From NCBI RefSeq assembly GCF_000499845.2, contig NC_023756.2, forward strand, positions 45,210,291 to 45,274,290: 64,000 nucleotides of DNA. The letters are read 5' to 3'. The notes below the pieces were generated by a model, which saw nothing but the letters and a program-made list of their open reading frames with translations, searched no databases and was not told the DNA's origin. The position numbers were made by a program, and so were the translations under genes. Source of the DNA: Phaseolus vulgaris (Eukaryota > Streptophyta > Magnoliopsida > Fabales > Fabaceae). Positions 24,139 through 36,753 of the stretch are shown piece by piece (the stretch's first letter is position 1; each line of letters opens with the position of its first letter).

Positions 24139-24510
24139 CACTACAAGAAAATCATGAAATAGAAACCAATTTTTAGAAACCAAAATAATTAGTTGCAATA
24201 GTAACTAAATTAGAGACCATTTTAGAAACTAAATAAAAAATTGGTTTCTAAATTAGTTTAATAATTTCTAAATTGGTATCCAATTAGCAACCAAGGTTTT
24301 AACTACCAATTATTTAGTTTCTAAATTTGGTTTCTAAAACCTTGGTTGCTAATTAGATACCAAATTAGAAACTATTTAACAATAATAGAAATTAATTTAT
24401 AAACCAAAAATTGTTTTTAGTTTCTAAAATTGTTTCTATTTTAGTTACTATTGCAACTAATTATTTTGGTCTCTAAAAATTGGTTTTTATTTCATGATTT
24501 TCTTGTAATG
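24139..24510. mobile_element. CACTA-type MITE (copy 2)
   Basis: The 372-bp element begins CACTACAAGAAAATCATGAA and ends CATGATTTTCTTGTAATG. It is flanked by AGG at 24136-24138 and 24511-24513, a clean 3-bp duplication. The internal sequence follows copy 1 closely, with the same inverted-repeat layout and the phrase TTAGTTGCAATAGTAACTAA near the left end. Confidence 0.88.
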
Positions 24511-25481
24511 AGGTATCAGTATAGCTGAGATCTCAAGCTACAGAGTGATGTCTAACATAAAAAAATTTATTTAAAAAAAAATATCTAATATAAGGTTATT
24601 ATAATATCAAGAGTTTTGAGAGGGGAAAGAGAAAATGAAGGTCATATAGGACCAACAATAATGGAATGTAGGGTACAAATAATTGAGAGGAAGCACTAAA
24701 TAATGAATGCATGCTTGGAAAAAAGAAATGGACATCATGCAAGAAAGAACAAACCAAGTGTAAAAAGTCATTGTCTTTTGGCTCATTGTATCATTTGTTG
24801 TTTTTCAAGTACATTCTAAACCCTAAATCATTTTACTCCCTAGTCATATAAGGTTAATCCATTCATAACACTAAATTTCATTTTGTTCACAATAAATCTT
24901 AAATACCTTTAAATATGGTTTAGCTATGTAACTTACTTTAATAATTAATTTATAAAAAAAATAAGACTATCATTTAATGTATCCGAAATTAAAATACAAA
25001 AACATACAAACATAAAATTGTTGTACATAATATTTACATATTTTTTTCAAATATATGTTATATATAAGAAAATGTTTCAAAATAATTAAAAACGTAAATG
25101 AAAATTAATAACAAGGGTTTTAGAATTTTTTTCTTTCAAATAACTTCTCAAAGATAATAAAAAAACTAGTGTAAGTGTAATAAATAAGACACTAAAACTC
25201 CTTAATTTTGATAGTGGGCTACGTTCAATTTTCTATTACAAATTGTAAAGAATTTCACTAATTAATAAATAATTATTATTTTCACTATCACTTAATAATG
25301 AGTACAAAGTTACTCTAACTATCCTTTTATTTTTCTCTGAAATAAAGAACACGTGTATTATTTTTTACTAAGTTATTTATGATTTTCTTGACTATTTTGA
25401 TATTGTCCCTTTTCGATACAACAAAAGAAATTATTTGTAAGATTATAATGATGACTCTTTGATGAGAGAATATGCATATAA

Positions 25482-25813
25482 TACTACAAGAAAATCATGA
25501 AATAGAAACCAATTTTTAGATACCAAAATAATTAGTTGCAATAGTAACTAAGTTAGAGACCATTTTAGAAACTAAATAAAAAATTAGTTTCTAAATTAGT
25601 TTCTATTATTGTTAAATAGTTTTTAAATTGATATCTAATTTGCAACCAAGGTTTTAACTACCAATTATTTAGTTTCTAAATTTGGTTTCTAAAACCTTGG
25701 TGGCTAATTAGATACCAATTTAGAAACTATTTAACAATAATAGAAACTAATTTTTTTTAGTTTTTAAAATGGTCTCTAAAAATTGGTTTCTACTTCATGA
25801 TTTTCTTTTAGTG
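25482..25813. mobile_element. CACTA-type MITE (copy 3)
   Basis: The 332-bp copy has its first base changed (TACTACAAGAAAATCATGAA) and ends TTCATGATTTTCTTTTAGTG. TAA flanks it on both sides (25479-25481 and 25814-25816). It is shorter than copies 1 and 2 because part of the right arm is missing between the TAGTTTTTAAAATGG and AAAAATTGGTTTC phrases. Confidence 0.87.
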
Positions 25814-26382
25814 TAAGCTTTTCTTGTGAGAGAATACTTCACAAAGTGAAAGTTTTTATAAAAAAAATAACATTATCTATATCATCTAGTGACATTTTAA
25901 TTATCTAGCACTTAAATATATTTGACAATGGATTAATATTTTGTGTAGAATTGTTAGTTTGTTTTGTATAACAAGTTTTTATTTATAGACATATTCAATA
26001 TGATTGTTATAAGTAATGTGTTAATCTTCTCTTCTCTTGCATGTGAAACTTGCAACATGATTTGGTAATGTTGTCATGGTCTTTGTTACATTCAACTAAT
26101 TGAGCTAATTAGTGGAGTAACTTCTTCTTTTTTCAAACATGTTTTTTTGTACTAATAACATTATTTTGAAAATTCAACAACAATTCAAATCATTTGATAA
26201 AGAAAACTTATCAAACACATTCCATAAATTCAACTCTAACAACTCAAAGACAAAGGAAAAGTAGGAAAATCCTAACTTACAATCTTACCCAAAATTCAAA
26301 ATCTGATAATAAAATAATTATATTTTAGAAAGATAAAGTTTTTTAAACAAATAAAAAATAAATTATTTTATATTATTATAAC

Positions 26383-26483
26383 CTTATTATAATTTTTTAA
26401 ATAATAAAATATGTATTATCATTTTTTTAAATAATAAAATATGTATTATAATTTGTTTAAATAATAAAATATGTATTTTCTAT
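26383..26483 (+). repeat. 30-bp tandem repeat, about three copies
   Basis: The unit ATAATAAAATATGTATTATC plus ATTTTTTTAA starts at 26401 and recurs at 26431 and, truncated, at 26461, with one or two changes per copy. A degenerate partial unit precedes it. The array lies in gene-free DNA. Confidence 0.85.
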
Positions 26484-27290
26484 TCAATTTAAAATTCCTT
26501 ATGAAATGATTACTTACCATCATTATATTGAGAATTTTACCATTCAACTTATTTTGTTATTTTATCATAAAGTTTTTCAATTTTCATACATTTTATCATT
26601 TTAAATGTTGTTTTTTTTATATTTGACAATCATGTTCAAATTTTACACTTTTTACTATCATGGTGGTACTGAAAAGATGTCCTTTTAAAAAATATTACAA
26701 ATTTAATTTATTAATAAAATGTAGGAAAATTGAAAAACATGTAAAGAAAAAGGTAATAAAATTCTTAAAATAATACTAATAGAGTGGTAAATATACAATT
26801 AAATATAAAAAAAAATTACACCATTAGAAAAACCTCACATTTTATATCCCAAATTGTCTTGACCTAGCACCTTCTAGTGATGGTTCTAAGGTAGCATAAT
26901 ATTGCACTCTCCTTTAACTCTACAAAGATTCTGCCCTAGAAGGAAGACACAAAGCATGTGAATAAGCTTCATTTAAGATGAATATTTATGAATAATACTA
27001 AACTTTGTGAAATGTATGTAAACAGAATATCATACATGTTCACTAAGATAACTTTTTGATTTATGTTATTTGCAGGTTCTGTTGTTTTCTGTTGATGGAA
27101 GAATAAACCAAAAACAAGACACTGCAAGGACCCTATTTGTGGGGTACAATGCTTCCTTGGCCTCTACCATTCACAATGATTCACCTTCTCCTTTATTTCA
27201 TTTTCTTTTCTGTTTTTTTTCTCTCAAATCATTTATTTATTGTTGCATAAATTATTGAATATCTCATTCTAATTTTATAAGACTAAGTTA

Positions 27291-27541
27291 TGTTACGGTA
27301 AGTCAATATAGTCTTACATCGCTTAAGAATCAAAGTTAATGGTAGTTTATATACTCTTTTTTCTCCAACTCACCAAAACACTAAACCGTGACAAAACACT
27401 GACCTCCAAAACAGACAATACTTCGAATACAGTAATTAACCCTAATAATCCAATGTTATTTCTCGACGAACAATACTTCAAATACAATGATTGACCCTAA
27501 CGATCCGATGCTATCTTTCGGACTTGAAGTCGAAACAAGTT
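27291..27541 (+). repeat. Dispersed LTR-like repeat, family 2, copy A
   Basis: The sequence starts TGTTACGGTAAGTCAATATA and runs through CTTACATCGCTTAAGAATCA, CTCCAACTCACCAAAACAC, CTGACCTCCAAAACAGACAA and GGACTTGAAGTCGAAACAAG. The same string of phrases, diverged, is found at 51247-51445 and partly at 59598-59760. In this copy the CAATACTTCGAATACAGTAA segment is duplicated with a 55-bp offset (27416 and 27471). A TGTTG-type start suggests a solo LTR, but I cannot see the matching end. Confidence 0.7.
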
Positions 27542-30000
27542 AAGTTTAAAGTTAGATATAAGAAAATGTGACTTACTAATAAATAATAGAGTGAAAATAA
27601 TTGAGTGAAAGAGGATTTTAGTTCTTTGGAAAATGTTATCTTGTTTGTTTTCAAAACTAAAAAAAAAGTTAAGGAGGTTTCTAAAAATGCATATCTAAAA
27701 TTATATGATATATCAGTCTAAAATTAAAAACTTATTTGACATATTAGGGTTTATTTGATATTATTTTATTTACTAAAACTGTTTTTCTAATTTTAATATT
27801 AAAATAACTGTCATGGAGTTTCACCGTTAGTCCGTTAAAGGTGCCCCACTTTTGGAAATTGGATGAGTATGTTATGACTTTATCTCCAATAATTTTAACT
27901 TTATCAAATATACATTTCTTCAAATTAAAATAAAAAAAATAAAACCTTGTGGACCATTACCACTTTTGGGATACATAATTGCAGGGTTGTTTTCTTTCAA
28001 TCAAAGATAAATTATTTCAACTTAAGGTTGGTTAAAGAAGAAAGAAATTGAGTGAATGATAGAAAAAGAATATATTTTTTTTAAATCAAGTGGAAAATAA
28101 AAAAATATTAAAAAAAATTAGACATAAACTAGAAGAAGAGTAACAATGTTTATATTTTCTTTTCATTTAATTAAATTTTGATAATATTTTTATTCTTTAT
28201 TTTTTTTATATAAAATTTAGCATCTCATAAGACATAAACACTTAACTAAATTTTAAATCTAAAAAATAATATATATATTTTTAATTATTTTTTATATTAA
28301 GTATTAAAATTTTGATATTTTTTTAATTGATTTTGTGTAGTGATTGCTTATGTGTTTTTACATGAAAAATAAAAAAAATAATTAAGTTTTCAGTCTTTAA
28401 TGAATTTGAGTATTTTTAATTGAATCTCTATTAAAAAAATATTTTATTCAAAATCCAATTTTTTTATATTTTACAATTAAGTCCTTACCATCCATTAAGA
28501 GTGTTTTTGATCGTTTGATTTTATAGTCTCAAGCAGAAAACCATAAATTTAGATAATAAGAAAATGAAGTTTTGATAACTAATTATATTTATCTTTACTA
28601 AAGATCATTGTTTCATGTTTTTACATGGTTAATGTGATTTTTGTTTTAATTTCTTTATTAAAGATAATTAAGATTTGAAAACTTCATTTTTCTTATTTTA
28701 TTCAAGTTTATGGTATTTTGTTTAAGATTGCAAAATCAAATTGTCATATTATCCTACTTAATTAAAAAATATAAAAATTTTGGACTTTCAATAAAACAAA
28801 TTCTTTTATCGGGAATTCAATTAAAATTACTGAAATTTATAATACACTTAAAACATAATTAAATATTTTTTATTTTCTTTGTGTACTTAATAAAATAATC
28901 TTTTTTAGTTAAAACTCAACTGAAAATATTTAAATTTGTAAGAAACTTAAATTTAATCAAGCCAGATACAAATACAAACAACTCTAAGTTTTTAACGCAA
29001 AAAATAACACACATAAATATTTAAATAATATATATAATAATAAATGAGTTTACAAACTAAAACTTAATAAAAGTCTTTAAAAAAAAATTGTTAAAATTTC
29101 TTTGTGCTTAAGACATACACATATTTATACATATTAGCTCTTCTTGAATTATATTATATTAAATAATTGTGAAACTACTTTCATAAACTTCTCAACCTTA
29201 TTAAATCATATTATTTAATCCCATATAATTTCCACACATTAAAACTAAATGCAATTTGTTAACTTTTTGTCCACACACTCTTTATACTCATGCAATTTGC
29301 AGGGATTGCAGTGTCTAAATACAATATCTGGAATTATTTAATCCTTTCAAGTTAGTGTTTATCTTGATTGAAAGCTAAAACTAATATAAATTATGTATAA
29401 CTTTTATATTGACCAATTTTTTTAATTAGATACAAAAATCACACTTAATTAACATAAAAAAATGTAAAAGTGAACAATATTAACTTCTTTATCTCAATCT
29501 TTCTTGTGCTCTACAAAATTTATTCTTTGATTAAGATAAACATACACACGAAAAAATCCCAAATGACTTTCAAGAAGGAAAAAAAATCCAAACTATAATT
29601 ATTCAAAATTGATATTATGATTTTGTTTGTGATAATCAATGAGTTTAATATTTTAATTTTGAAAAGATGAGTAATGAAAATGGAAAAGTACAATGAAAAA
29701 TATAATATAAATATTTATTTACTTTAATCTAAACAACCTAACTTCACACTTTTCTTTTAAATTATTTAAAATTTACTATCTAACCTAAAGAAAATATAAG
29801 TGAAAAAAAAATAATGGAAAGAGAAATGTGAAATCTTTGACTTTGAAAAAAAAAGTATAGTTTTATTTATTAAAGCAACACTCTTACATTATATATTCAA
29901 TTTCATCTTTCGGTTCAATAAGTCTAAATCAATTTAACTTCAGTATCTAATTTATTAATACACATAAAATTTTAAATTCTACATGGTTTCTTTCCATTTC
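27542..30000. other. Gene-free AT-rich DNA
   Basis: I see no gene, RNA or clear repeat. The composition is close to pure A and T, with many homopolymer runs. Confidence 0.45.
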
Positions 30001-30270
30001 CATCAAGGTGTTAAACCTTCCTGTCAATGTAAGGTCTTAGGAAAATCAGTCTGTTATCCCTAGAGTAATTTTTATCTGTTGAACGACGATCCTTCCACTC
30101 AACACTGTCGGATCACTAAGACTGACTTTCGTCATTGCTCGACAAGTGGGTCTCGCAGTCAAGCTCCCTTTTACCTTTGCACTCGAGAACCAATCTCCAT
30201 CTAATTCAAAGAAACAATTGTACGCCTCCGATATATTTGGAAAGACCTACGTCCCATAAAAATTGTCTAC
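30001..30270 (-). pseudogene. Decayed plastid 23S rRNA fragment inserted in nuclear DNA (NUPT)
   Basis: The plus strand reads as the complement of the plastid large-subunit rRNA near its peptidyl-transferase region. Recognisable blocks are CTGTTATCCCTAGAGTAA, CTTCCACTCAACACTGTCGG, ATCACTAAGACTGACTTTCG, GCAGTCAAGCTCCCTTTTAC, TTTGCACTCGAGAACCAATC and TACGCCTCCG. Its GC content stands out from the surrounding DNA. Compared with the plastid sequence as I remember it, most differences are C to T or G to A, as expected of methylated nuclear DNA after transfer. It is about 270 bp with sharp ends and cannot be functional rRNA. Confidence 0.88.
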
Positions 30271-31399
30271 GATATGAAGTTTATCTTATTAAGTAATTTC
30301 ACTATTACATAACAATATGGTTTATATGAAATTTTGAATTGTTTCCTCGTTCATTCACACACGTTTATTTCATGTTTTTTTTTATATCTCTCCCAATACA
30401 AATATATTGTAATAAAAGTAGTTTATTTGAAACGATAATTTTTAGTTTATTTATATGAAAAATCAGCACACACTAATTAAAGCAAACAAAACAATTTCAA
30501 CTGAACCATGAACAATGAATTTAATTTAGATAAAAACAACAACACTAATTAGCAGCAGTGACAGTGGAGAAATTATGAATATTTTTAGTTATATATATAT
30601 ATATATTTTTTTTTATTTTTTTATTTTTTATTTTTTATTTTTTTTTAATTTTCAAAATAAACATAACATTATGTATGAGAAAGGAATAGTATAACATTTT
30701 ATATTAAATATCTTAAAAAAATGATTAAGTAAAGTTTATTAATTGTGTCCCTTGGTGTTGAAAAAAGAATGCACAAAATTAGCTTTTGGAATGAATGAAA
30801 GGTTATCTTTGTTCAGCATTAATGGTTATCATTTATCTTTTGGGAGATATGAAAGTGACATTCTCATTCACATTCCACCATCAAACAATTATTTTTCAAT
30901 GCCTTATTTCACTACATAATAGGTGGACCAATATATATATAACCTCTTTTATAATATTTATATTCTAAAATTATATATTAATGATAGTTTTTAATAATAT
31001 ATTATTTATATTTATTAAACTATAAATAGTTTATAAAGTGAAGCTATGAAAGAATGAACTTAATCCCTCTTTGTTTCAAATGACAAAAATATGGAAAGTG
31101 TGAATTTACAAAAAAGCGTGAAAATTAAAATGGAAAAATACAACAAATGAGTATAATTTTCTTTTAACCTTGCATATAAACCTATGTCTACTATGCGATA
31201 CAGATAATAATATAGTTTTTATTTATTAAAACTTTATAATAATTTTGTATTTTAGTTTTAATTTACATTTTTAAAAAATTGTTTTTATGTTAAATTATTT
31301 TATAAATATTATTTTATTATATTATTTAAATTTCTTACAAATTTTCTTCTCAACTTTTTAGTGAGTCAAAGTCAATCTAAACAACTTTATTTTCTATTT
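30271..31399. other. Gene-free DNA between the plastid insertion and the Mutator-like MITE
   Basis: AT-rich sequence with a (TA)n run followed by a T-rich tract at about 30591-30650. No gene is supported. Confidence 0.45.
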
Positions 31400-31779
31400 A
31401 CTTTTCATGGTTGTTTCTTTCTGCATCTCCATAGGTTCTTCTGTTTCACTCCACGTGAAAATATCTTTTAATCCTTCTTGTGTCACCCCTATAGTGTAGT
31501 TTCTGGATTATGTAATCCGAACACGCATTTGGAAAAAGACTTTCGGATTACATAATCTAGAAGTTAAAAAAGACTTCGGGATTACATAATCTGAAAATTA
31601 ACCATACATGTAAAAAAAACTTCTGAATTATGTAATCCAGAAACTAATTAAAAAATTTTAAAAAGACTTTTGGATTATGTAATCCAAAATATTACAGAGA
31701 GATATTTTTGAAAATACGAAAATTTATGGAGGTGGTAGAAGAATATATGGAGGTGCAGGAAGAAACAGTCACTTTTCAT
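31400..31779. mobile_element. Mutator-like MITE with 9-bp target-site duplication
   Basis: ACTTTTCAT occurs at 31400-31408 and 31771-31779. Between them are 362 bp whose ends are inverted repeats: the left begins GGTTGTTTCTTTCTGCATCT and the right, inverted, GACTGTTTCTTCCTGCACCT, both followed by CCATA. Weaker homology continues with TTCTTCT. A 9-bp duplication is characteristic of Mutator-like elements. The interior holds five versions of the near-palindrome GGATTATGTAATCC, alternating in orientation, at about 31504, 31543, 31578, 31624 and 31671. It has no coding capacity, so it is a non-autonomous element. Confidence 0.83.
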
Positions 31780-34700
31780 TCACAAGAAGAAAAGAGAAAT
31801 AGATTGGGCCAAAAACACATGGGCTGACACCATTAGCTTCCCAAGCCCGTGAAGAAAATGGGTGTTAAAGTATTGGTACAACTTTCTCTACCTTATTGGT
31901 CCATAACCTTTGAAAAATACTTTTGATAATATATTTTTATTTCGAATTTTTTTTATCTAATTCGAGGAAGGTTATAAATAAATTTCTGAAATTTTATTTC
32001 TATTCTCTATGAAAAATACTGAAAATAATTTTTTTATTCTCTTTTTTCACAATGTATGTAAACACACGAAAATTTGAAAAAAAAAGTGAATGGATCCTAA
32101 TTTTGAGATTGTTTTTATTTTTTTTCAAAATCTAATTCTTAAAATTTAGTTTTAAAAATTTGTTCAAGAAAAGTTGTAATTTTAAAGCTCAATTATAAAA
32201 AAAAATACACTATCAACTGATAAAAATTATTGTTAGAAAAAGTTAATAAATTACTCATTTATAATGATTTGTGATTAAATTACATTGTGCCACTGAGTTA
32301 ATAAACTAGTTTTTCACTAAAATGTTGGAAGAGTATTTTAGTAGTCCTTATACAACTTTTTTATTTTAATATTCAGAATAGAAAATAAATTTAAAAATTA
32401 AGAAATAAAGAGTCATTCAATCCTATAAAAAAAAGTGTTTAGTTTAAACTTCTTCAAAAAAAATTTCAAAATGCATTAAATACTTTCCAATGTTTTTATA
32501 CAGAAAATAGTGAAAACATAAAAAGTTTTTTTTTTCTGTTTTGTAATTAAAAAAATCTAAGAAAAATCACCTAAAGTTAATTACATGAATCTATACTCTA
32601 TGAATCTTAGGTTATTCTAAGATATTCTCATTATTAATGTATTATACTGTCTTTCTTTATACATTTTGGCATGTTTGTTTAGGGTTTATATTAAAAAAAA
32701 AACTTTATTTATTAAATTTTTCACTTTAAACCTTATTGCTATTGCTATCATTGTACAAAAATAAGACTTACAAATTATACAAATATATATTAATATTATA
32801 ACTTAAATTATTAATACTTACAAATTAAATTTTATTTATTATTTATAATGAAATAATTCAACATATAATTATAACAATTATTTTAATTTATTTAATTATA
32901 AAAATTATTTAGTCAATTAAAAACTTTAAAAATATTTATATAATTAATTATGTTTTTTAATATACCTATATCAAGATCTTAAAAAAATAAGAAAAAATAA
33001 ACAAGCCAATCGATATACCCTATGTTTGATCGATATATTCCAGAATTCAAATTTATAGTCTATTAATATATTATAGAATTAATATTTGAGAATGTATTTT
33101 TTTTATCCAAAAATACATTTGAAAATATTACAGATTGTACATTTTTAAAATGTTTTTCTAAAATATACATTTTTGGATTAAAAATACATTCCAAAATATA
33201 TTAATACATTTCAAATTAAATTTCTAAATTTTGAAAATAAATTATAAAATATACATTCTAAAAATATATTATCGAAATGTAGAATTTAAAATTTAAAATG
33301 TATTTATTTTTTAAAAAGATTCATCATTTCACCTTCTCATGTTGCGCATTGAGCCGTTTTATATTTTGTATTAGGTCAACCAGTTTGGGTCTTTCAGTGC
33401 ATTTCACTTTGGGCCTGGGCCCAAATAAATCTATTACTTAGCACACCCTATTTTATGGAACAATTAAACATTTATTATTTTTTTATATAAATTTTTTATG
33501 TTAAGTATAGTAACATACGCTCATATATAAAATAACAATAATTATCTAACATCACATAAAAAATAAAAATAAAAAGACATTTACTCTTTTTATATTTGGC
33601 AACATTTTTCATTTACTAGTTTTTAAATTCTAAATAAATTTTGAAGAAAAATTATTTTAGGTCACTTTTATAGATAACTGTTTTTTCTTCGGAAAGATTT
33701 ATTTTTTAATTAAACTATTATATTTCAACCACGTTTATACTATGATGACACTTACGGTATAAAACAAACACTGCATTATCATAAAAGTATTTCATAGATA
33801 AATGTTATTTTTGTAAAACATTTATTTCATAATCAAAATATCATACTTTCATAATGTTTATTATGTTATACATTCAAAAATAACCACGTAAGAGAAATTT
33901 TAGATGTTGTCATTTTAAAAATTTATTCTGTAATGAAAATATCATATTTTTGTAATGCATTAAAATAATTAGGAAAAAAAGATACGACAAAACACCTTTT
34001 ATATATGTGTTGTTTTTTTTTAATTAAATTAGAAATTGTACGTAACTCTATTTCATATATATGGAACTATGTGACCTAACTTGACACCCACACTAAAAAT
34101 ACTTTGATTTTTTTTTTTAATTTTAGAAATTGAAAAAGAGATATTACTTTTTTTTCAAAAAGTACTTTTTTCTTAATTATTGTTCTTAAAAACGTAAAAT
34201 AGTTTCCAATAATAAGAAATCAAATAGCATTTTAGTTTTCATATTAAATAGGATAAAATTTTAATTTTAGTTTGTAAAGATAATGTGTGAAATACATATT
34301 TAAAAGATAAAATGAAAAAAAATACTCACCAGTTGCATAGTATAATTTATAATACAGAATATGTGATCGAATTTCAATTAATATTATTTAAAATTCACAC
34401 AGTTTTCCTTTTTGTTTAAAGAGCTTTCGTAATTTAGAAATGAAAAAAAAAGTGCTTAAAAGCATATAAACTAATAAAAAAGAAGATTGTGTCCCTACAC
34501 ATGTTGATTTTAAAAGCGATTATAATTCAATAATCTTAAAAGTTATAGTTCTTTTTTATCGTTTGGTATTCTGTCAATTTTCATCACTTCAATTGGTCAT
34601 AAGATGATCCTATCATACAATTTTTCATATTAAATTATTTCTAACAAGCTTTTCGAAGTTTTTCTTATATTATACAAATATTTTTTTAAATTTAAGTGAA

Positions 34701-36415
34701 AAAATGCACATAAAATTAGTTAAAGAGATAATACACATTTTAAAAATAAATAATAAATATATTTTATTATAATTAAAAGTATGCAATTTTTTAAATTGAA
34801 ACTAAAAATAAAATATTATTAGTGTTGTAAGAAGAATATTTTTTATCAACAATAAAAAAATAAATAAAAAATATGAAAATTTTTGGGATACTTCAATTCT
34901 ATTATAATCTATGCAAGTTATGATTCTGCATAATTTCAAAAAACCAAAAAAAAAAACAGTATATTCCAAGATAGAATCAGATAATCCCTAGTTAAATTAT
35001 ATTTATTATTGTCTAGATAAAAAAACAAATAGTTTGTACTAGCTTAATAGTCAAATTTAAATATTAAAAAATATTTCTTAAAATTGTAGAAAGAGTTGTT
35101 CTTAATTCCTAAAAATTGGTTTAGAATTGTCGAGAATAATAAAAGATCAACATTACTAAGAAGTGAAAAATATTGACGTTTAATTGAGAAAGTTATATTT
35201 GTAATTTAACTTGTGCATTTTATATAAGTAAAAATATAATGAATAAATATTTATTATAATCACAATAAAATAAATATTTTAGAATATATACAGATTACAG
35301 ACTTAATAAATAATTTTTATTATGATATATTTTCTTAATTATTGAAAATTTGTAATGTTATTGAAATTCAATTTAAATACAAAGATAAAAGAATGAAAAA
35401 CAAGAAAGAAAATCAAGTTTGAGGATAAAGAATAAAGGAAATAATTTAAAATCATAGGAAGAATTTTCTTTTTAGTTTATTTATTAGTTTAAAATCAAAT
35501 TAAAAAATATAATTGAAAACAAAATACAACTGTTTAGGATTAAGATGTTTCAACATATTAGCCATTTCTTCAAAATATTTATTTTTTCTGATTCAAAGTT
35601 ACAACTTCCAATTATGAAATCTAAAACCCGTTAAAAGTATTATTTATTATTATTATTATTTAAATAAGCACTTATAAAAAAAAAATTTCAAATTTTTTTT
35701 TAAAAATATTCTGTGAAGAATGAATTCAAGATTTATAATATAGAAGCTAATTTAAAGTGGGAAAATATATTAGTGGTGGATGCTCTTTTAAAAAAAATGG
35801 TTTAAATAGAAAGAATGAAATCACTTTATATTCCTTTTACATGTTCCTTTTCTTATGTATAACTTTTAATTTCCAAATAATATTTTTATTTTTTTTAAAA
35901 GTGAGAATGTTTTAGTTAAGTGTCAATTTTTAAATTAGAAAAAAAAGGAAAAGAAAAAGGTGATTGAATCATGAATCAAACTGATTTAGACATTATGTTA
36001 GGTTTTGAATATTTCCACTGAGTAATGGTCATAGGATTCAATATGAGTATTATTGAACTGGAATAAGATTCCATTTTTCTGCTCAAAATACTCTTATAAT
36101 GGATTCCCCAACAAAAACAAAAATATTTTGTACACAAACCTATAATGTAAAATCTATGATGTTTCATAAGAACAAAAGAAAAACATTTAAAAATGTTAAA
36201 TAAGTAACCAAATATTAATAAGATATATAAAATGCTACTTTTGTAAGGGTTCATTGTACTCTTTTAGGTTATCACACAATTTTTTTTTTCTGTTTTTAAA
36301 AAAAGAATGCCTACTTATGGTATGAAAATATCATAAAATAATAAAAATAGTTATTAAGATTATCTTTAAATATTATTTATTTAAAAATAAATTATTAATA
36401 TAGATACATATATTA
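31780..36415. other. Gene-free AT-rich DNA
   Basis: No gene is recognisable in this 4.6-kb stretch. A loose inverted repeat is present where AATGTATTTTTTTTATCCAA (from about 33090) faces the complement of ACATTTTTGGATTAAAAATA (from about 33166). The rest is homopolymer-rich DNA. An antisense open frame at 35976-36254 has no recognisable motif. Confidence 0.4.
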
Positions 36416-36753
36416 ACAATCACAAAAATAATAATTTTAAAGATAAAAAATAATTAGTCACTATATTAACTAAATTATATAGTATTTTAGAGATTAAGAA
36501 AATTATTAGTATATAAAATATTTTTTATTATTAATAAATAATTTTTAAATTATATCTAATTCGATTTTAAAGTTGATAATTAAAATTGTAGTAGCTAATT
36601 ATATACCAATTATTTATAAATTATATATTAATAATAAAAATTATTTTATATACTAATAATTTTTTTAATTTTTTAAATAATATCTAATTTAGTTAATATG
36701 ATAAATATTTTTTTGTCTCTTAAATTAATATTTATTTAATGTTTTTTTTAGTG
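36416..36753. mobile_element. Degenerate CACTA-type MITE (copy 4)
   Basis: Phrases of the family are still readable: ATAATTAGTCACTATATTAA near the left, then CTAATTATATACCAATTATT, and a right end TTTAATGTTTTTTTTAGTG closing at 36753. The left terminus is blurred (about 36416). It is much more diverged than copies 1-3. Confidence 0.6.

Noticed and set aside
27070..27258. A 62-codon frame after a TTTGCAG acceptor-like site
   Set aside because: The first half has a plausible composition (INQKQDTARTLFVGYNASLA), but no family, no neighbouring exon and no donor could be tied to it.
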